64,000 bases of DNA from Streptomyces sp. AV19 (GCF_015999245.1 NZ_JAEAMR010000003.1:881719-945718); one strand, 5' to 3'. Positions 17,483-26,220 are shown, counted from the stretch's first letter. Notes: generated by a model from the sequence alone, not told the origin. A program made the numbers and translations.

Positions 17483-19426
17483 TCACCGCAGTGGCGTCAC
17501 CCGCGCACCGTCCTTCAATCGGCCACTCAACTCGGCCCGGGCGCCCGCCGGCGCGGGCCAGAAGGCCGTCGGCCCTTCGTCGGCCCCCTTCACCCCGCCC
17601 GTCGCCGCGATCGACGCCACGTCCTCGCTGCCCGCGGCCAGCGCGTACCACGCCCCGCTCGCGGAGCGCCACAGGCCGCCCGCCAGGGCGTGCGGGGAAC
17701 GGACGCCGCACGCGGGGGAGTCCTCGGCGCGGCCGACCACCGCGGCCTGGGCGGCGGCCCGGGCCGCGGGGGCCTGGAACTGGGCGAGGACGTGACTGCC
17801 GGCGCCGCGCCAGGTCTCGGCGCGGGTGCAGTACCAGTCGGCCGTCCCGGCCACGCCCGGGAGTTGCTGGTGCGCGAAGTGCCAGAGGTTGACGGACCGC
17901 ACGCCCTGGGAGTGCAGGGGCTGGAGCTGACAGGCGGTGTGGGACCACTGGGCGGAAGGGGCGCCGACCGCGCCCGGAGCGCCGGACGTCAGGCGCGCCG
18001 GGAGCAGTTCGCCCAGGTCCGTCGCCAGGCGCGGGCCCAGCTGGAGGGCCGGCCAGGTCCGGCAGTCGCCCGCCGCCGCGGGGCCCGCCACGGGGTCGGT
18101 CACCCCGTCGGCGTCCCGCCGCAGCGGCCGCGCGGCCTGCCCCGGCGCGAGCAGGTCGCGCACGGCGGCCGAGGCGACCCAAGGGGCCGTCAGATAGCGG
18201 ACGTTGCCGTCGGTGCGGCCGAGGACGACGGCCGTCGCCGTGTCGGTGTCGGCCGCGTCCGCCCGCGCGAAGTCCAGCGCGGCCGCCCCCGAGCCGTCGC
18301 CCGACCGCGCCTCGGCGTAGCGGACGACGCGCAGACCGTCGTACAGGAGGACGACCGCGGCGGAGTCGACGTCGCCCGCGTAGAGGAGCTGGGCCGGTCC
18401 GGCGGCGGGACCGGCGGGGGTGCCGGGGGTGGCGGTCACGTGCACCGCGCCGCCCGGGCGGGCCCAGACGGTCAACGCCCGGCGCAGCAGCGGCTCGTCG
18501 TCGGCCCGTTCGCCGCGCGCCGGCCAGGACGCGAAGCCGGGACGGTCGGCGCGCTTCCACGAGTCGGGCTCGGCGCGCGTCAACAGACCGGGGTCCAGGG
18601 CCTGTTCGGCCGCGGCGTTGCGCGCGTACGGAGGGGCGGCGGCGCTGTCGGGGCCGCCGCCGGTGAAGGCCAGGAGCAGCGCCCCGCACACGGCCGTCGC
18701 GGCGACGCCGATCGCGGCCGCGCGCGTACGGCGGCGGCGCTGCATGAGGTCCGTGGGTCTGGCCTGGAGCGAACAGGGGTCGAATTCCACGGAGTTGAGG
18801 AGCGTGCCCTCGCGGGAACCGGGCGGGACGCGGACCGCCGTCGCCTCGGCGATGGCCGCGCCCGGGTCGTCCACCCCGGCGTCCTCCAGCAGCGCGCGCA
18901 CCTCGCGGTCGGCGCCCAGCTCCACGGCGCGCAGTACGAAGGCGGCCCGGGCGGGGGCGGAGAGCCGGCCGAGGGCCTGGTCCAGGGCGAGCTCGTCGGC
19001 TCCCCCGGAGCGGGGGAACAGCCGCAGGCCCCACATCTGCGGGAGCAGCGGCGGCAGTTGGCCCGCCTTCGGCAGGGCGAACCGGGTGCGCGGACGGGCC
19101 GCGTCGAGGGCCGCGCGCAGCACGCGCAGGCGGACGTAGGCGTAGCCGGAGTCGCCGGCCGGAACGGGCTCCCCGGCCCCGGGCCGGGTGCGCGGCAGCG
19201 CGCGCTGGACGAGGGCGTGGGCGGTCAGGACGCGGCGGTGGCGGCCGAGGACCGGGGGGAGCACGAGGTAGCCGAGGCGGACGAGGCGGGGATAGTGCTC
19301 GATGAGCGCGGCCTCGGCCCGGTCGATGTCGATGGCGCCTTCGGTGGCGACGGCGCGCGGGCGGGGGGCTGTTGCTTGCTGCTCCACGTCCGTAGAACGA
19401 GTGAATGGTGCGATGGTCACCTCCAC
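17483..19426 (-). CDS. Membrane protein with an N-terminal sigma-factor-like region, function unknown
   Basis: 647 residues. The cytoplasmic N-terminus (about 1-230) is helical and resembles degenerate sigma-70 family regions (YPRLVRLGYLVLPPVLG, later QALGRLSAPARAAFVLRAVE). One membrane segment follows at about 237-258 (AAIGVAATAVCGALLLAFTG), then a long extracellular Ala/Gly-rich domain with several cysteines. I do not recognise a characterised family. Starts are uncertain: GTG at 19426 or 19420, with GGAGGT falling inside them rather than ahead. The next gene, a tyrosine phosphatase, is upstream on the same strand 25 bp away. Confidence 0.6.
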   Translation of the reverse strand: MEVTIAPFTRSTDVEQQATAPRPRAVATEGAIDIDRAEAALIEHYPRLVRLGYLVLPPVLGRHRRVLTAHALVQRALPRTRPGAGEPVPAGDSGYAYVRLRVLRAALDAARPRTRFALPKAGQLPPLLPQMWGLRLFPRSGGADELALDQALGRLSAPARAAFVLRAVELGADREVRALLEDAGVDDPGAAIAEATAVRVPPGSREGTLLNSVEFDPCSLQARPTDLMQRRRRTRAAAIGVAATAVCGALLLAFTGGGPDSAAAPPYARNAAAEQALDPGLLTRAEPDSWKRADRPGFASWPARGERADDEPLLRRALTVWARPGGAVHVTATPGTPAGPAAGPAQLLYAGDVDSAAVVLLYDGLRVVRYAEARSGDGSGAAALDFARADAADTDTATAVVLGRTDGNVRYLTAPWVASAAVRDLLAPGQAARPLRRDADGVTDPVAGPAAAGDCRTWPALQLGPRLATDLGELLPARLTSGAPGAVGAPSAQWSHTACQLQPLHSQGVRSVNLWHFAHQQLPGVAGTADWYCTRAETWRGAGSHVLAQFQAPAARAAAQAAVVGRAEDSPACGVRSPHALAGGLWRSASGAWYALAAGSEDVASIAATGGVKGADEGPTAFWPAPAGARAELSGRLKDGARVTPLR

Positions 19427-19451
19427 CCGTCAGGGCGTCCGGCGCCGGCGA

Positions 19452-20246
19452 TCACGCCACGTAGCGCGCCCTGATCCGGTTCACCGCCGCGTCCGGCACG
19501 CCCAGTCCGACGCGGACGTACCCCGTCACGGACCCGTGCGTCCGCCGCATCTCCTCCAGGGCGGCCGCCAGATACGCCGGGCGCACGCCGAAGAGCGCGT
19601 CGGCGATGGCCCGGTCGCCGCCGGCGGCGGTGAAGCGGTCGACGACCGGTGCGAAGGCGGCCCGTACGGCGGGGGCCACCGCCAGGTACTCCGCCTCGGC
19701 GGTCGCCTCGTCCGCGCCGAGGAGCAGCAACAGGACGGTGGCGGCCCAGCCGGTGCGGTCCTTGCCCGCGGTGCAGTGGAAGAGCAGGGGGCCGCAGTCG
19801 GGTTCGGCCAGGGTGGTCAGCAGCCGGCCGTAGGCGCGGCACGCGGCGTCGGAGGTGACGAACGCCCGGTAGGACTCGCACATCAGCTTCTGCGCCTTGC
19901 CCCCGCCGAGGCGTTCCTCGGCGGCGGCCGGGCTGCCGAGGATCGAGTCGAGGCTCGCGGGCACCGGTTCGCCGCCCGGCGTCGCGCCGTCGGCCAGGAC
20001 GTCCGCGACGATCAGCCGGGCCCCCTTCGGCAGCCGGCCCGGGCGCTCGCGGCGCTCGTGCTCGCCGCGCAGGTCCACCACGGTGCGGATGCCGAGCGCG
20101 GCGACGGCCGGGTCGGCCGCGGGGTCGTGCCGGTCGAGCTGCCCGGAGCGCAGCAGCAGCCCGGGGCGGACGGCGGAGTTGCCGGCGAGCGCGATGCCGC
20201 CGAGGTCGCGGAGGTTGATGATGGTCGAGGCGTCGAACTCCGGCAT
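19452..20246 (-). CDS. Tyrosine-protein phosphatase (Y_phosphatase3 type)
   Basis: 264 residues. The signature C-x5-R loop reads FHCTAGKDRTGW, preceded by the family's N-terminal INLRDLGGI and RPGLLLRSGQL and followed by the helix region that positions the substrate. These phosphatases remove phosphate from tyrosine, sometimes from phosphoinositides, in the cytoplasm. GGGAGAA lies ahead of the ATG at 20246. The gene is followed 25 bp later by the sigma-like membrane protein and preceded by an unusually AT-rich segment with a tandem repeat. Confidence 0.92.
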   Translation of the reverse strand: MPEFDASTIINLRDLGGIALAGNSAVRPGLLLRSGQLDRHDPAADPAVAALGIRTVVDLRGEHERRERPGRLPKGARLIVADVLADGATPGGEPVPASLDSILGSPAAAEERLGGGKAQKLMCESYRAFVTSDAACRAYGRLLTTLAEPDCGPLLFHCTAGKDRTGWAATVLLLLLGADEATAEAEYLAVAPAVRAAFAPVVDRFTAAGGDRAIADALFGVRPAYLAAALEEMRRTHGSVTGYVRVGLGVPDAAVNRIRARYVA

Positions 20247-20283
20247 TGCGCGCTTCTCCCTTGTCGGCCCGTGGCTGTCGGCT

Positions 20284-20348
20284 TTTGGCAAGCTCTCGGG
20301 GTTTGGCAAGCTCTCGGGGGTTTTTCCGCTTTCCACTTTTATTGTGGA
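20284..20348. promoter_or_regulatory. Tandem 18-bp repeat and dyad upstream of the phosphatase gene
   Basis: Two head-to-tail copies of TTTGGCAAGCTCTCGGGG occupy 20284-20301 and 20302-20319. A dyad TCCAC-7 nt-GTGGA follows at 20332-20348 in a T-rich stretch, unusual for this genome. It sits 40-100 bp upstream of the phosphatase start on the minus strand, where a promoter and regulator site are expected. The regulator is unknown. Confidence 0.5.
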
Positions 20349-20371
20349 GAACGGTAGCCGAGGCCGCGACG

Positions 20372-20959
20372 TCACCCGTGGGCGAGGGTCCGTCGGCGCA
20401 GAGATCCCAGGCCCAGCCCGAGGAGCAGGGCGATCAGGTGCCCCGCGTCCGTGAAGCCGGGGCGGCGGGTGACCAGCGGGCGGACGGCCAGGGCGAGCAG
20501 CGCCGAGCGGGCCGCGATGCGCGGCCGGCCGGCGGGCAGACCCGCGGCGAGGAAGCCCGCGACGGAGTTGAAGCCGTAACTGGTGCCGACGTCGGTCGCG
20601 GACCGGGTGCGCTGCCCGGCCCGTACGGCGCGCAGACCGCCGTAGACGATCAGCGAGGCGCCCGCGTGCCCCCAGGCGAAGGCGCCCGCCGCCCACCACG
20701 CGCCGTACGCGTACTCCGTGTACCCGAGCACGGCGAGCAACAGCAGCGCGTACCCCAGATCCATGGGCGCCTCGACGACCAGGGCGCTGGTGACCAGGGT
20801 GTCCCAGCGCCCGGCGCGCAGGTTGTCCACATTGGTCGAACAGCGGCGCAGGAGCCGGGCGCGGCGGGCCGGGGACAGCAGGTGCCGCGCCGCGAGGGCG
20901 CCGAGCTGGACGCCGCCGACGTAGAACGGGGCGAACCGGGGCGGGAGTTCGGTGGTCAT
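20372..20959 (-). CDS. Rhomboid-like membrane protein
   Basis: 195 residues with about five or six membrane helices, for example LGYALLLLAVLGYTEYAYG and GHLIALLLGLGLGSL. The pattern (STNVDNL near the N-terminus, AWGHAGASLIVYGGL, then DVGTSYGFNSVAGFL, and a final DAGHLIALLLGL) resembles the actinobacterial rhomboid-like family, in which the serine of the catalytic GxSG of true rhomboid proteases is replaced; here that position reads GTSYG and a late His (DAGH) remains. Protease activity is therefore uncertain. Transcribed alone. Confidence 0.72.
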   Translation of the reverse strand: MTTELPPRFAPFYVGGVQLGALAARHLLSPARRARLLRRCSTNVDNLRAGRWDTLVTSALVVEAPMDLGYALLLLAVLGYTEYAYGAWWAAGAFAWGHAGASLIVYGGLRAVRAGQRTRSATDVGTSYGFNSVAGFLAAGLPAGRPRIAARSALLALAVRPLVTRRPGFTDAGHLIALLLGLGLGSLRRRTLAHG

Positions 20960-21031
20960 CGGGCCATCATCGGCCGCCCGCCCGGACCCCGCCAGCCCGA
21001 TGACGTCTTCCCGTCAGCCACGGCCGGGACA

Positions 21032-21679
21032 TCAACCGCGGTCGAGATAGGCGAGGACGGCCAGCACCCGGCGGTTGTCGTCGTCGGAGGGCGCGAGGCC
21101 CAGCTTGGCGAAGATGTTGGAGGTGTGCTTGGCCACGGCCCGTTCGGTGACGACGAGCCGGTCCGCGATGGCCGCGTTGGAACGGCCCTCCGCCATCAGC
21201 TCGATGACCTCCCGCTCGCGCGGGGTGAGCCGGGCCATCGGCGCGTCCTGCGAACGCCGCGACAGCAGCTGCGAGATGACCTGCGGGTCCATCGCCGTGC
21301 CGCCGCCCGCCACGCGGCGGACGGCGTCGACGAACTGCTCGGCGTCGAAGACCCGGTCCTTGAGCAGGTAGCCGACGCCGCCGCTGCCGTCGGCCAGCAG
21401 CTCCTGAGCGTAGAGCTGCTCCACGTGCTGGGAGAGCACCAGCACGGGCAGCCCCGGGGTGGCCCGCCGGGCGGCCAGGGCGCACTGCAGGCCCTCGTCG
21501 GTGAAGGACGGGGGCAGCCGTACGTCCACCACCGCGACGTCCGGCTTCAGCTCGGCCAGCGCCCGGCTGAGCTCGGGACCGCTCTCCACGGCCGCGACGA
21601 CCTCGAAGTCGTACGCCTCGAGCAGCCGGACCAGCCCGTCGCGCAGCAGGAACAGGTCTTCGGCAAGGACGACACGCAA
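21032..21679 (-). CDS. LuxR/NarL family response regulator
   Basis: 215 residues. The receiver domain (1-120) shows the acidic pocket and phosphoacceptor (VVLAEDLFLLRDG and VAVVDVRLPP, with Asp the site) and Lys in YLLKDRVFD. The C-terminal helix-turn-helix reads LTPREREVIELMAEGRSNAA. The start is an unusual TTG at 21679 with TGGAGT upstream. Its likely kinase is encoded at 22.3-23.5 kb, with a cupin gene inserted between the two, all on one strand and probably co-transcribed. Confidence 0.9.
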   Translation of the reverse strand: MRVVLAEDLFLLRDGLVRLLEAYDFEVVAAVESGPELSRALAELKPDVAVVDVRLPPSFTDEGLQCALAARRATPGLPVLVLSQHVEQLYAQELLADGSGGVGYLLKDRVFDAEQFVDAVRRVAGGGTAMDPQVISQLLSRRSQDAPMARLTPREREVIELMAEGRSNAAIADRLVVTERAVAKHTSNIFAKLGLAPSDDDNRRVLAVLAYLDRG

Positions 21680-21818
21680 CGTGGGACTCCAGGGTGAGGA
21701 AGGGCCGCGCCCCCCGCGGGCCCGGCGCTCCCATTGTCCCCGGGGGCCGGGCGGGCTCCGCCCCAGGCCATATCCCAGGCCATGCCCCAGGCCCCCAGGC
21801 CATGCCCCGGACCGAGCT

Positions 21819-22256
21819 TCAGACCATGGTGAAGTCCGCGAAGTCGAAGCCGGGGGCCACCACGCAGCTCACCAACACCGGCTCTTCGCCCAGCGGTTCG
21901 GCGTCCTGCCAGGCACCGCCGGGGACCAGCAGCTGGGGACGGTCGCCGTCCTCGACGCCCGGGCCGAGGACCAGCTCCCGGGCCCCCGCCTCGTCCGGCG
22001 CGCCGCCGCTGCCGCCCAGGCGCAGCCGCAGCCGGCTGCCGCGGTGCCACAGCCACAGCTCGTCGGAGCGCACCCGGTGCCAGCGGGAGCGCTCGCCGGG
22101 GTGCAGCAGGAAGTGGATGCCGGTCGCGTACGCCCGCGGCCCCGGGTAGCCGTCCGGGACCGCGTTGCCGGACGTCCGCCACGTCTGCCGGTACCACCCG
22201 CCCTCGGGGTGCGGTTCCAGCCCGAGGAGGCCGACCAGGGGAGAAATGTCGCTCAT
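21819..22256 (-). CDS. Cupin_5 (DUF985) family protein
   Basis: 145 residues. The DUF985 cupin pattern is visible: LGLEPHPEGGWYRQTW, FLLHPGERSRWHRVRSDELW, and VLVSCVVAPGFDFADF at the C-terminus. The His and Glu residues of the cupin motifs are kept. The family is a small beta-barrel thought to bind sugars or metals; no reaction is established. Lies between a histidine kinase gene (14 bp upstream) and its presumed response regulator. A 12-bp degenerate tandem repeat (CCAGGCCAT core) follows in the gap at 21766-21806. Confidence 0.87.
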   Translation of the reverse strand: MSDISPLVGLLGLEPHPEGGWYRQTWRTSGNAVPDGYPGPRAYATGIHFLLHPGERSRWHRVRSDELWLWHRGSRLRLRLGGSGGAPDEAGARELVLGPGVEDGDRPQLLVPGGAWQDAEPLGEEPVLVSCVVAPGFDFADFTMV

Positions 22257-22269
22257 GGCCCCGACCCTC

Positions 22270-23538
22270 TCATCCGGCGGCGGACGCGGCCAGGGCACAC
22301 GGGATCTCGACGGTGACGAGGGTCGGCCCGCCCGCCGGGCTGCTGATCGCCAGCACCCCGTCGAAGGCGCCCAGCCGCCGCTCGATGCCCAGCAGGCCCG
22401 TGCCCCGCGAGGTGTCCGCGCCGCCGCGCCCGTCGTCGGTGACGGCGACGCGCAGCATCCCGTCCGCGTGGTACACGTCCACCCGGACGCGGGTGGCCTC
22501 CGCGTGCTTGACGGCGTTGGTGAGCACCTCGCTGACCGCGAAGTAGGCGGCGGACTCGACCGGTTCGGCGGCGCGGCCCGGCAGGTCCACCGTCACCTCG
22601 ACCGGCAGCGGCATGCGCAGCGCCAGCGCCCGGACCGCGTCCCCCAGCCCGCGCTCGGCGAGGACCGGCGGGTGGATGCCGCGCACCAGGTCCCGCAGTT
22701 CGGTCAGGGCCTCGGCGGAGTCGGCGCGGGCGGCGGCCAGCAGCCGCTTGGCCTGCGCCGGGTCCCTCTCGATCAGCGCCTCGATGGTGCCCAGGCTCAT
22801 GCCCATGGCGACGAGGCGGGCCTGGGCGCCGTCGTGCAGGTCCCGCTCGATGCGGCGCAGTTCGGCGGCCGAGTGGTCGACCGCGTCCTCCCGGGTCTCC
22901 GTCAGCCGCTGGACGCGCAGTTCGAGCTCGCGCTCGTGGTCGGGGTGGAGCAGCTGCCGGGCGAGGGTGAAGTTGGCGCGCAGCAGGGGCCGGGCGGTGA
23001 AGAAGCCGAGGACGGCGAACACCGCGCCCAGGCCGGCCGCGAGGTTGGCGCTGGTCTGGCCGGTGATATGGATGAACGCGAACCACTCGTTGCCGCCCGC
23101 CTCGACGATCGGCTTCCACACGCCGCAGGCCAGCACGATGCCCCACGGGAAGTAGAGGAAGAGGACGGGCGGCAGGATCGAGAGCGTGAAGCCCGCGGTC
23201 ATGTCCACCAGCAGCCACTGGAGGTCGCGCCAGGTCGCCTTGTCCTTCAGCAGGGCCGCGAGCCGCTCGACGTGCCCCATGAGCCCGCCGCGCTCCGGCA
23301 GCGGCCGGTAGGGGACGGGGATGGAGACGCCGGACCACTCCATGGCGTACAGCCGGCGCTGGTTGGCGTAGTGCCGCACGGCCTTGAGGGCGTAGGGCGC
23401 GGTGAGGACGCCGACGCCCGCCGGGATGAGGGCGATGGAGCAGACGGCGAGGGTGAACAGCAGGATCGAGGAGACCAGCCCCCAGAGCGCGAGCCACAGG
23501 GACCTCGCGGTGGCCTGCAGTGCGGTACGGATCCTCAT
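22270..23538 (-). CDS. Membrane sensor histidine kinase (HisKA_3 type)
   Basis: 422 residues. The N-terminal half carries four to six membrane helices (SSILLFTLAVCSIALIPAGV; LSILPPVLFLYFPWGIVLACG). The dimerization/phosphoacceptor motif is RIERDLHDGAQARLVAMG with the His, and the ATP-binding domain shows EVLTNAVKHAEAT, VTDDGRGGAD and GTGLLGIERRLG. Autophosphorylates and passes phosphate to a NarL-type regulator, most likely the one at 21.0 kb. ATG at 23538 follows GGGAGAA. Signal unknown. Confidence 0.92.
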   Translation of the reverse strand: MRIRTALQATARSLWLALWGLVSSILLFTLAVCSIALIPAGVGVLTAPYALKAVRHYANQRRLYAMEWSGVSIPVPYRPLPERGGLMGHVERLAALLKDKATWRDLQWLLVDMTAGFTLSILPPVLFLYFPWGIVLACGVWKPIVEAGGNEWFAFIHITGQTSANLAAGLGAVFAVLGFFTARPLLRANFTLARQLLHPDHERELELRVQRLTETREDAVDHSAAELRRIERDLHDGAQARLVAMGMSLGTIEALIERDPAQAKRLLAAARADSAEALTELRDLVRGIHPPVLAERGLGDAVRALALRMPLPVEVTVDLPGRAAEPVESAAYFAVSEVLTNAVKHAEATRVRVDVYHADGMLRVAVTDDGRGGADTSRGTGLLGIERRLGAFDGVLAISSPAGGPTLVTVEIPCALAASAAG

Positions 23539-23644
23539 GGTGCGGTTCTCCCGGTCGTGTCGTGCCTGCCGGGAGCCGTTCCCCCCGGGCCTGCCCCCAG
23601 TCTGCGGGACCGGCCCGGTCCGGGTCATTGGGCGTAGCCCGTGG

Positions 23645-23674
23645 CCCGGGGGTGTACCTGGCAACACCCCCGGG
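23645..23674. promoter_or_regulatory. Perfect 11-bp hairpin in a divergent promoter region
   Basis: CCCGGGGGTGT and its exact reverse complement ACACCCCCGGG flank the 8-nt loop ACCTGGCA. It lies about 110 bp upstream of the kinase start and 160 bp upstream of a 31-codon frame on the other strand. No T-run follows, so an operator is as likely as a terminator. Confidence 0.5.
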
Positions 23675-23831
23675 CGGCGCCCTCTACCACAGGCCGGACG
23701 GCCGTGGCCGGTGCGAACGTTTCCTCGCCACCTGTTCGGGGCTCCGCCGCGTAGGCCCGGGCGGCGCGGGGCAATCACCTCGCGCGTCACCGGTCCCGGT
23801 GCCGTACGGACAGCCAACCCCGGGAGACATC

Positions 23832-23927
23832 ATGCTGCTTGTCGTCACTCAGCCCCTCGGAATGGCCATTCGGGCCCTGGGCGCCTTGGCCGGCAACTGT
23901 CTGTCAATGCTGCCGTTGGCCGGCTGA
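23832..23927 (+). CDS. Possible 31-residue hydrophobic peptide
   Basis: A short frame begins with ATG at 23832, preceded by GGGAGAC at good spacing, and encodes MLLVVTQPLGMAIRALG followed by a leucine-rich tail. It is convergent to the winged-helix regulator gene, whose stop is 26 bp away. It could be a membrane-associated peptide or chance; codon bias cannot be judged over so few codons. No family recognised. Confidence 0.3.
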   Translation: MLLVVTQPLGMAIRALGALAGNCLSMLPLAG

Positions 23928-23953
23928 CCTCCGCCCCGGGCGACCGGGCCGGT

Positions 23954-24523
23954 TCAGAGGCCGGACGGGGGCGCGTACTTGTAGCCGACGCGGCGCACGG
24001 TCACGATCGACTTGCGGTGCTCGGCGCCCATCTTGCGGCGCAGCCGCGCGACGTGGACGTCGACGGTGCGCCCGTCGCCCACGTGTCCGTAGCCCCACAC
24101 CGTGGTCACCAACTGGTCGCGGGTGTGCACCCGGTGGGGGTGCGCCACCAGGTGGGCCAGCAGCTCGAACTCCAGGTAGGTCAGGTCCAGCGGCCGCCCG
24201 GCGATCCGGGCGGTGCGCTGCTCGGGGTCGATGCTCACCAGCGCGTCCCCGTGGCCGGCGGGCGCCGCGCCGTCCGCGCCGGGCTGCTGCTCGGCGGGCA
24301 CGAGGACGAGGTAACCGACCATCGGCGGCTGGCCGGGCAGGGACGGCAGGGTGTGCTGCGGGGCGGGCAGCCAGGTGGCACCGGGGTGCAGCAGGTCGGC
24401 GACCGGGGGCACCTCGTCCGGGGCGACGGCCCGCAGGCGCTGGCGCTGGACCGGGATGCCGGCGGCGGTGCCGGCGGCGGTGCCGGCGGCGGGGGTGGAC
24501 AGCGTACGGACAGGGTTCGTCAT
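23954..24523 (-). CDS. Orphan OmpR/PhoB-type winged-helix regulator
   Basis: 189 residues. The C-terminal 95 residues form a PhoB-type DNA-binding domain (LDLTYLEFELLAHLVAHPHR, then WGYGHVGDGRTVDVHVARLR and SIVTVRRVGYKY). The N-terminal part is Pro/Ala rich, with an AAGTAAGTAAG repeat, and has no receiver domain. Such single-domain regulators are common in Streptomyces and act without a phosphorylation input. No kinase is adjacent. Transcribed alone. Confidence 0.87.
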   Translation of the reverse strand: MTNPVRTLSTPAAGTAAGTAAGIPVQRQRLRAVAPDEVPPVADLLHPGATWLPAPQHTLPSLPGQPPMVGYLVLVPAEQQPGADGAAPAGHGDALVSIDPEQRTARIAGRPLDLTYLEFELLAHLVAHPHRVHTRDQLVTTVWGYGHVGDGRTVDVHVARLRRKMGAEHRKSIVTVRRVGYKYAPPSGL

Positions 24524-24758
24524 GGGGCTCAGCTCTTTCGCGCGGGGGAACGCCGAAAAGGACGTGCGATGCGCGGGCCTTGGCCGGTAATCGGTACCGG
24601 CGGCTGACTTCGACGTAAGGGGTCAGCGGGGGAGAGGGGCCTGCGCGGAACTACACGCGCGACAACACACTCGGTCGAAGTCGTGATGCTGGCGGGACGG
24701 CCAGAAAGGCTCAAGGTCGTTGCGACCCATCACGGTGTTCTGGTGGCTGCCCATGGCC

Positions 24759-24968
24759 CTATTGAAGCATGGCGGGCGGGTGGCCAGCAGCCCCCCGGGG
24801 CGCCGGGGCCACCGCTTCCGGCAGCCCCGGCGGCCGGAGCGCGCCGTAATCGTGGAAACGGCGCGTTCCGCAGGAGGCGCAGAACTCCTCGCCGCCGTCC
24901 CCGTCCACGGATTCCCAGCCGCCGGGGTGCGGGCAGTTCTCCACGAGCCGGCCCACCGCCCGCCGCAT
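24759..24968 (-). CDS. Small zinc-ribbon-like protein
   Basis: 69 residues. Four possible metal ligands occur as ENCPHPGGW and FCASCGTRRFHDYG, spaced like a small zinc ribbon. The ATG overlaps the stop of the upstream small gene (ATGA), so the two are translated together. No named family recognised; similar two-gene sets are common near XRE/DUF397 genes in Streptomyces. The C-terminus is Pro/Ala rich. Confidence 0.6.
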   Translation of the reverse strand: MRRAVGRLVENCPHPGGWESVDGDGGEEFCASCGTRRFHDYGALRPPGLPEAVAPAPRGAAGHPPAMLQ

Positions 24969-25330
24969 CAATTCCCGCCCCAGCGGCCGGTGTGCGCGAC
25001 GATCCAGTGCGTGTACGCGGCGGCGGTGGCGTTCCCCGCCTTCGTCCGGTCGCCGCCGCCGGCGGCCGCGCGCCGCGCGGCGTCCAGCGCGACGCACTTG
25101 GCGCAGCCGGACTCGTACGGGGCGAGCCCGGCCGCCGCGCGCTCGGCGCGGGTCGCGAGCCGCAGGGCGGAGGCGTGGGCCTCCCACTCGGGAGCGTCAC
25201 CCGGTCCGGTGGCCGGCCCCGGTTCGCGGAGCCGGGCGGTGTCGTCGGTGGTACTGATCACTTGGGCAAGCCGGTCCCGGCGCACGTCGATGACGAACGT
25301 GCCTGGTCTGTACGTCACGGTTCCCAGCAT
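24968..25330 (-). CDS. Conserved actinobacterial small protein, function unknown
   Basis: 120 residues. Begins with TVTYRPGTFVIDVRRDRLAQV, a small beta-barrel-like strand pattern, followed by PEWEAHASALRLATRAERAA and a CAKC pair. Resembles small conserved proteins encoded beside XRE/DUF397 regulators in Streptomyces. Divergent from the XRE gene across 71 bp and coupled to the zinc-ribbon gene. No ribosome site is seen before the ATG chosen, so the true start could be slightly different. Confidence 0.6.
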   Translation of the reverse strand: MLGTVTYRPGTFVIDVRRDRLAQVISTTDDTARLREPGPATGPGDAPEWEAHASALRLATRAERAAAGLAPYESGCAKCVALDAARRAAAGGGDRTKAGNATAAAYTHWIVAHTGRWGGN

Positions 25331-25401
25331 TGGGGTGGGGCAGTACGGTGGCCAGGGGTCGGGCCTTAAGGGCTGAGGGCTTAAAGCGAGGTCGAACAAC
25401 A

Positions 25402-26220
25402 GTGCCTGATTCCAAGCGACTTGACCCCTCCCGGTCGTTCGTCGCGCAGTTCGGGGTGAAGCTCCGTGCGCTCCGTGATCAGCGAGGATGGTCCCAAGCC
25501 AAGCTCGCGGGGAAGGTGTTCCTGTCCCACGCGCGGATCGCCCAGTTCGAGTCGGGCGAGAGCATGCCGTCGCAGCGTCACGCGCAGGCGCTGGACGAGG
25601 CGCTCGGCGCGGGTGGCGCCCTGCTGGACGAATGGGACAAGCTCAACGACAGTCCGGACGCCAAGTGGGCCCAGAAACTGGTGGGCGTCGAGGCGAAGGC
25701 CCTTGAGATCCGGCACTTCAGTGATCTCGTCCCCGCGCTTCTGCAGACCGAGGGGTACGCCAGGGCGATCCTCGCCGAGAGTATGGAGTTCTACGGGGGA
25801 GACCTGGAGGCCAAGATGCGCTACCGCATCCAGCGACGGGCGCTGCTGGACCGGCCCGATGCGCCGACCTTCATGGGCCTGCTCAAGGAATCCGCCCTGA
25901 GCTGGGTCGTCGGAGGCACCGGGGTCATGCGCGAGCAACTGCTGGACCTGCTGCGCATGGCCCGTAAGTCGCACGTCAGCATCCAGGTCGTGCCCTTCGT
26001 GGGGCCCAGGTTCTTGAGCGATGTCGGCATGCTGACGATCACGCGGCTCCCGGGCGGCCGGGAGGTCGTCTACCGAGGCGGCGTCCAGGGGGCCTGGGTC
26101 ACCAACCGAGCCGCCATCGCCGAGTATGCGGTCCTGTACGAGCGGGTCCAGCGTGGAGCGTTGTCGCCCTGCGACTCAATGACGTTGATCGACAAGGTAC
26201 TTGGGGAGAAATATCCGTGA
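25402..26220 (+). CDS. XRE family regulator with Scr1/DUF5753 domain
   Basis: 272 residues. The N-terminal helix-turn-helix reads LRALRDQRGWSQAKLAGKVF and SHARIAQFESGESMPS. The DUF5753 domain follows with HFSDLVPALLQTEGYARAIL and SIQVVPFVGPRF. These regulators pair with small DUF397 partners (as Scr1/Scr2 in S. coelicolor) and influence development and antibiotic production. GTG at 25402 follows GAGG; the stop overlaps the DUF397 start (GTGA). Confidence 0.92.
   Translation: MPDSKRLDPSRSFVAQFGVKLRALRDQRGWSQAKLAGKVFLSHARIAQFESGESMPSQRHAQALDEALGAGGALLDEWDKLNDSPDAKWAQKLVGVEAKALEIRHFSDLVPALLQTEGYARAILAESMEFYGGDLEAKMRYRIQRRALLDRPDAPTFMGLLKESALSWVVGGTGVMREQLLDLLRMARKSHVSIQVVPFVGPRFLSDVGMLTITRLPGGREVVYRGGVQGAWVTNRAAIAEYAVLYERVQRGALSPCDSMTLIDKVLGEKYP

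Noticed and set aside
16061..19474. 1137-codon plus-strand frame across amylase, TetR and sigma-like genes
   Set aside because: Runs out of frame through the amylase and antisense to two well-supported genes; Arg/Pro/Gly-rich with no family features.
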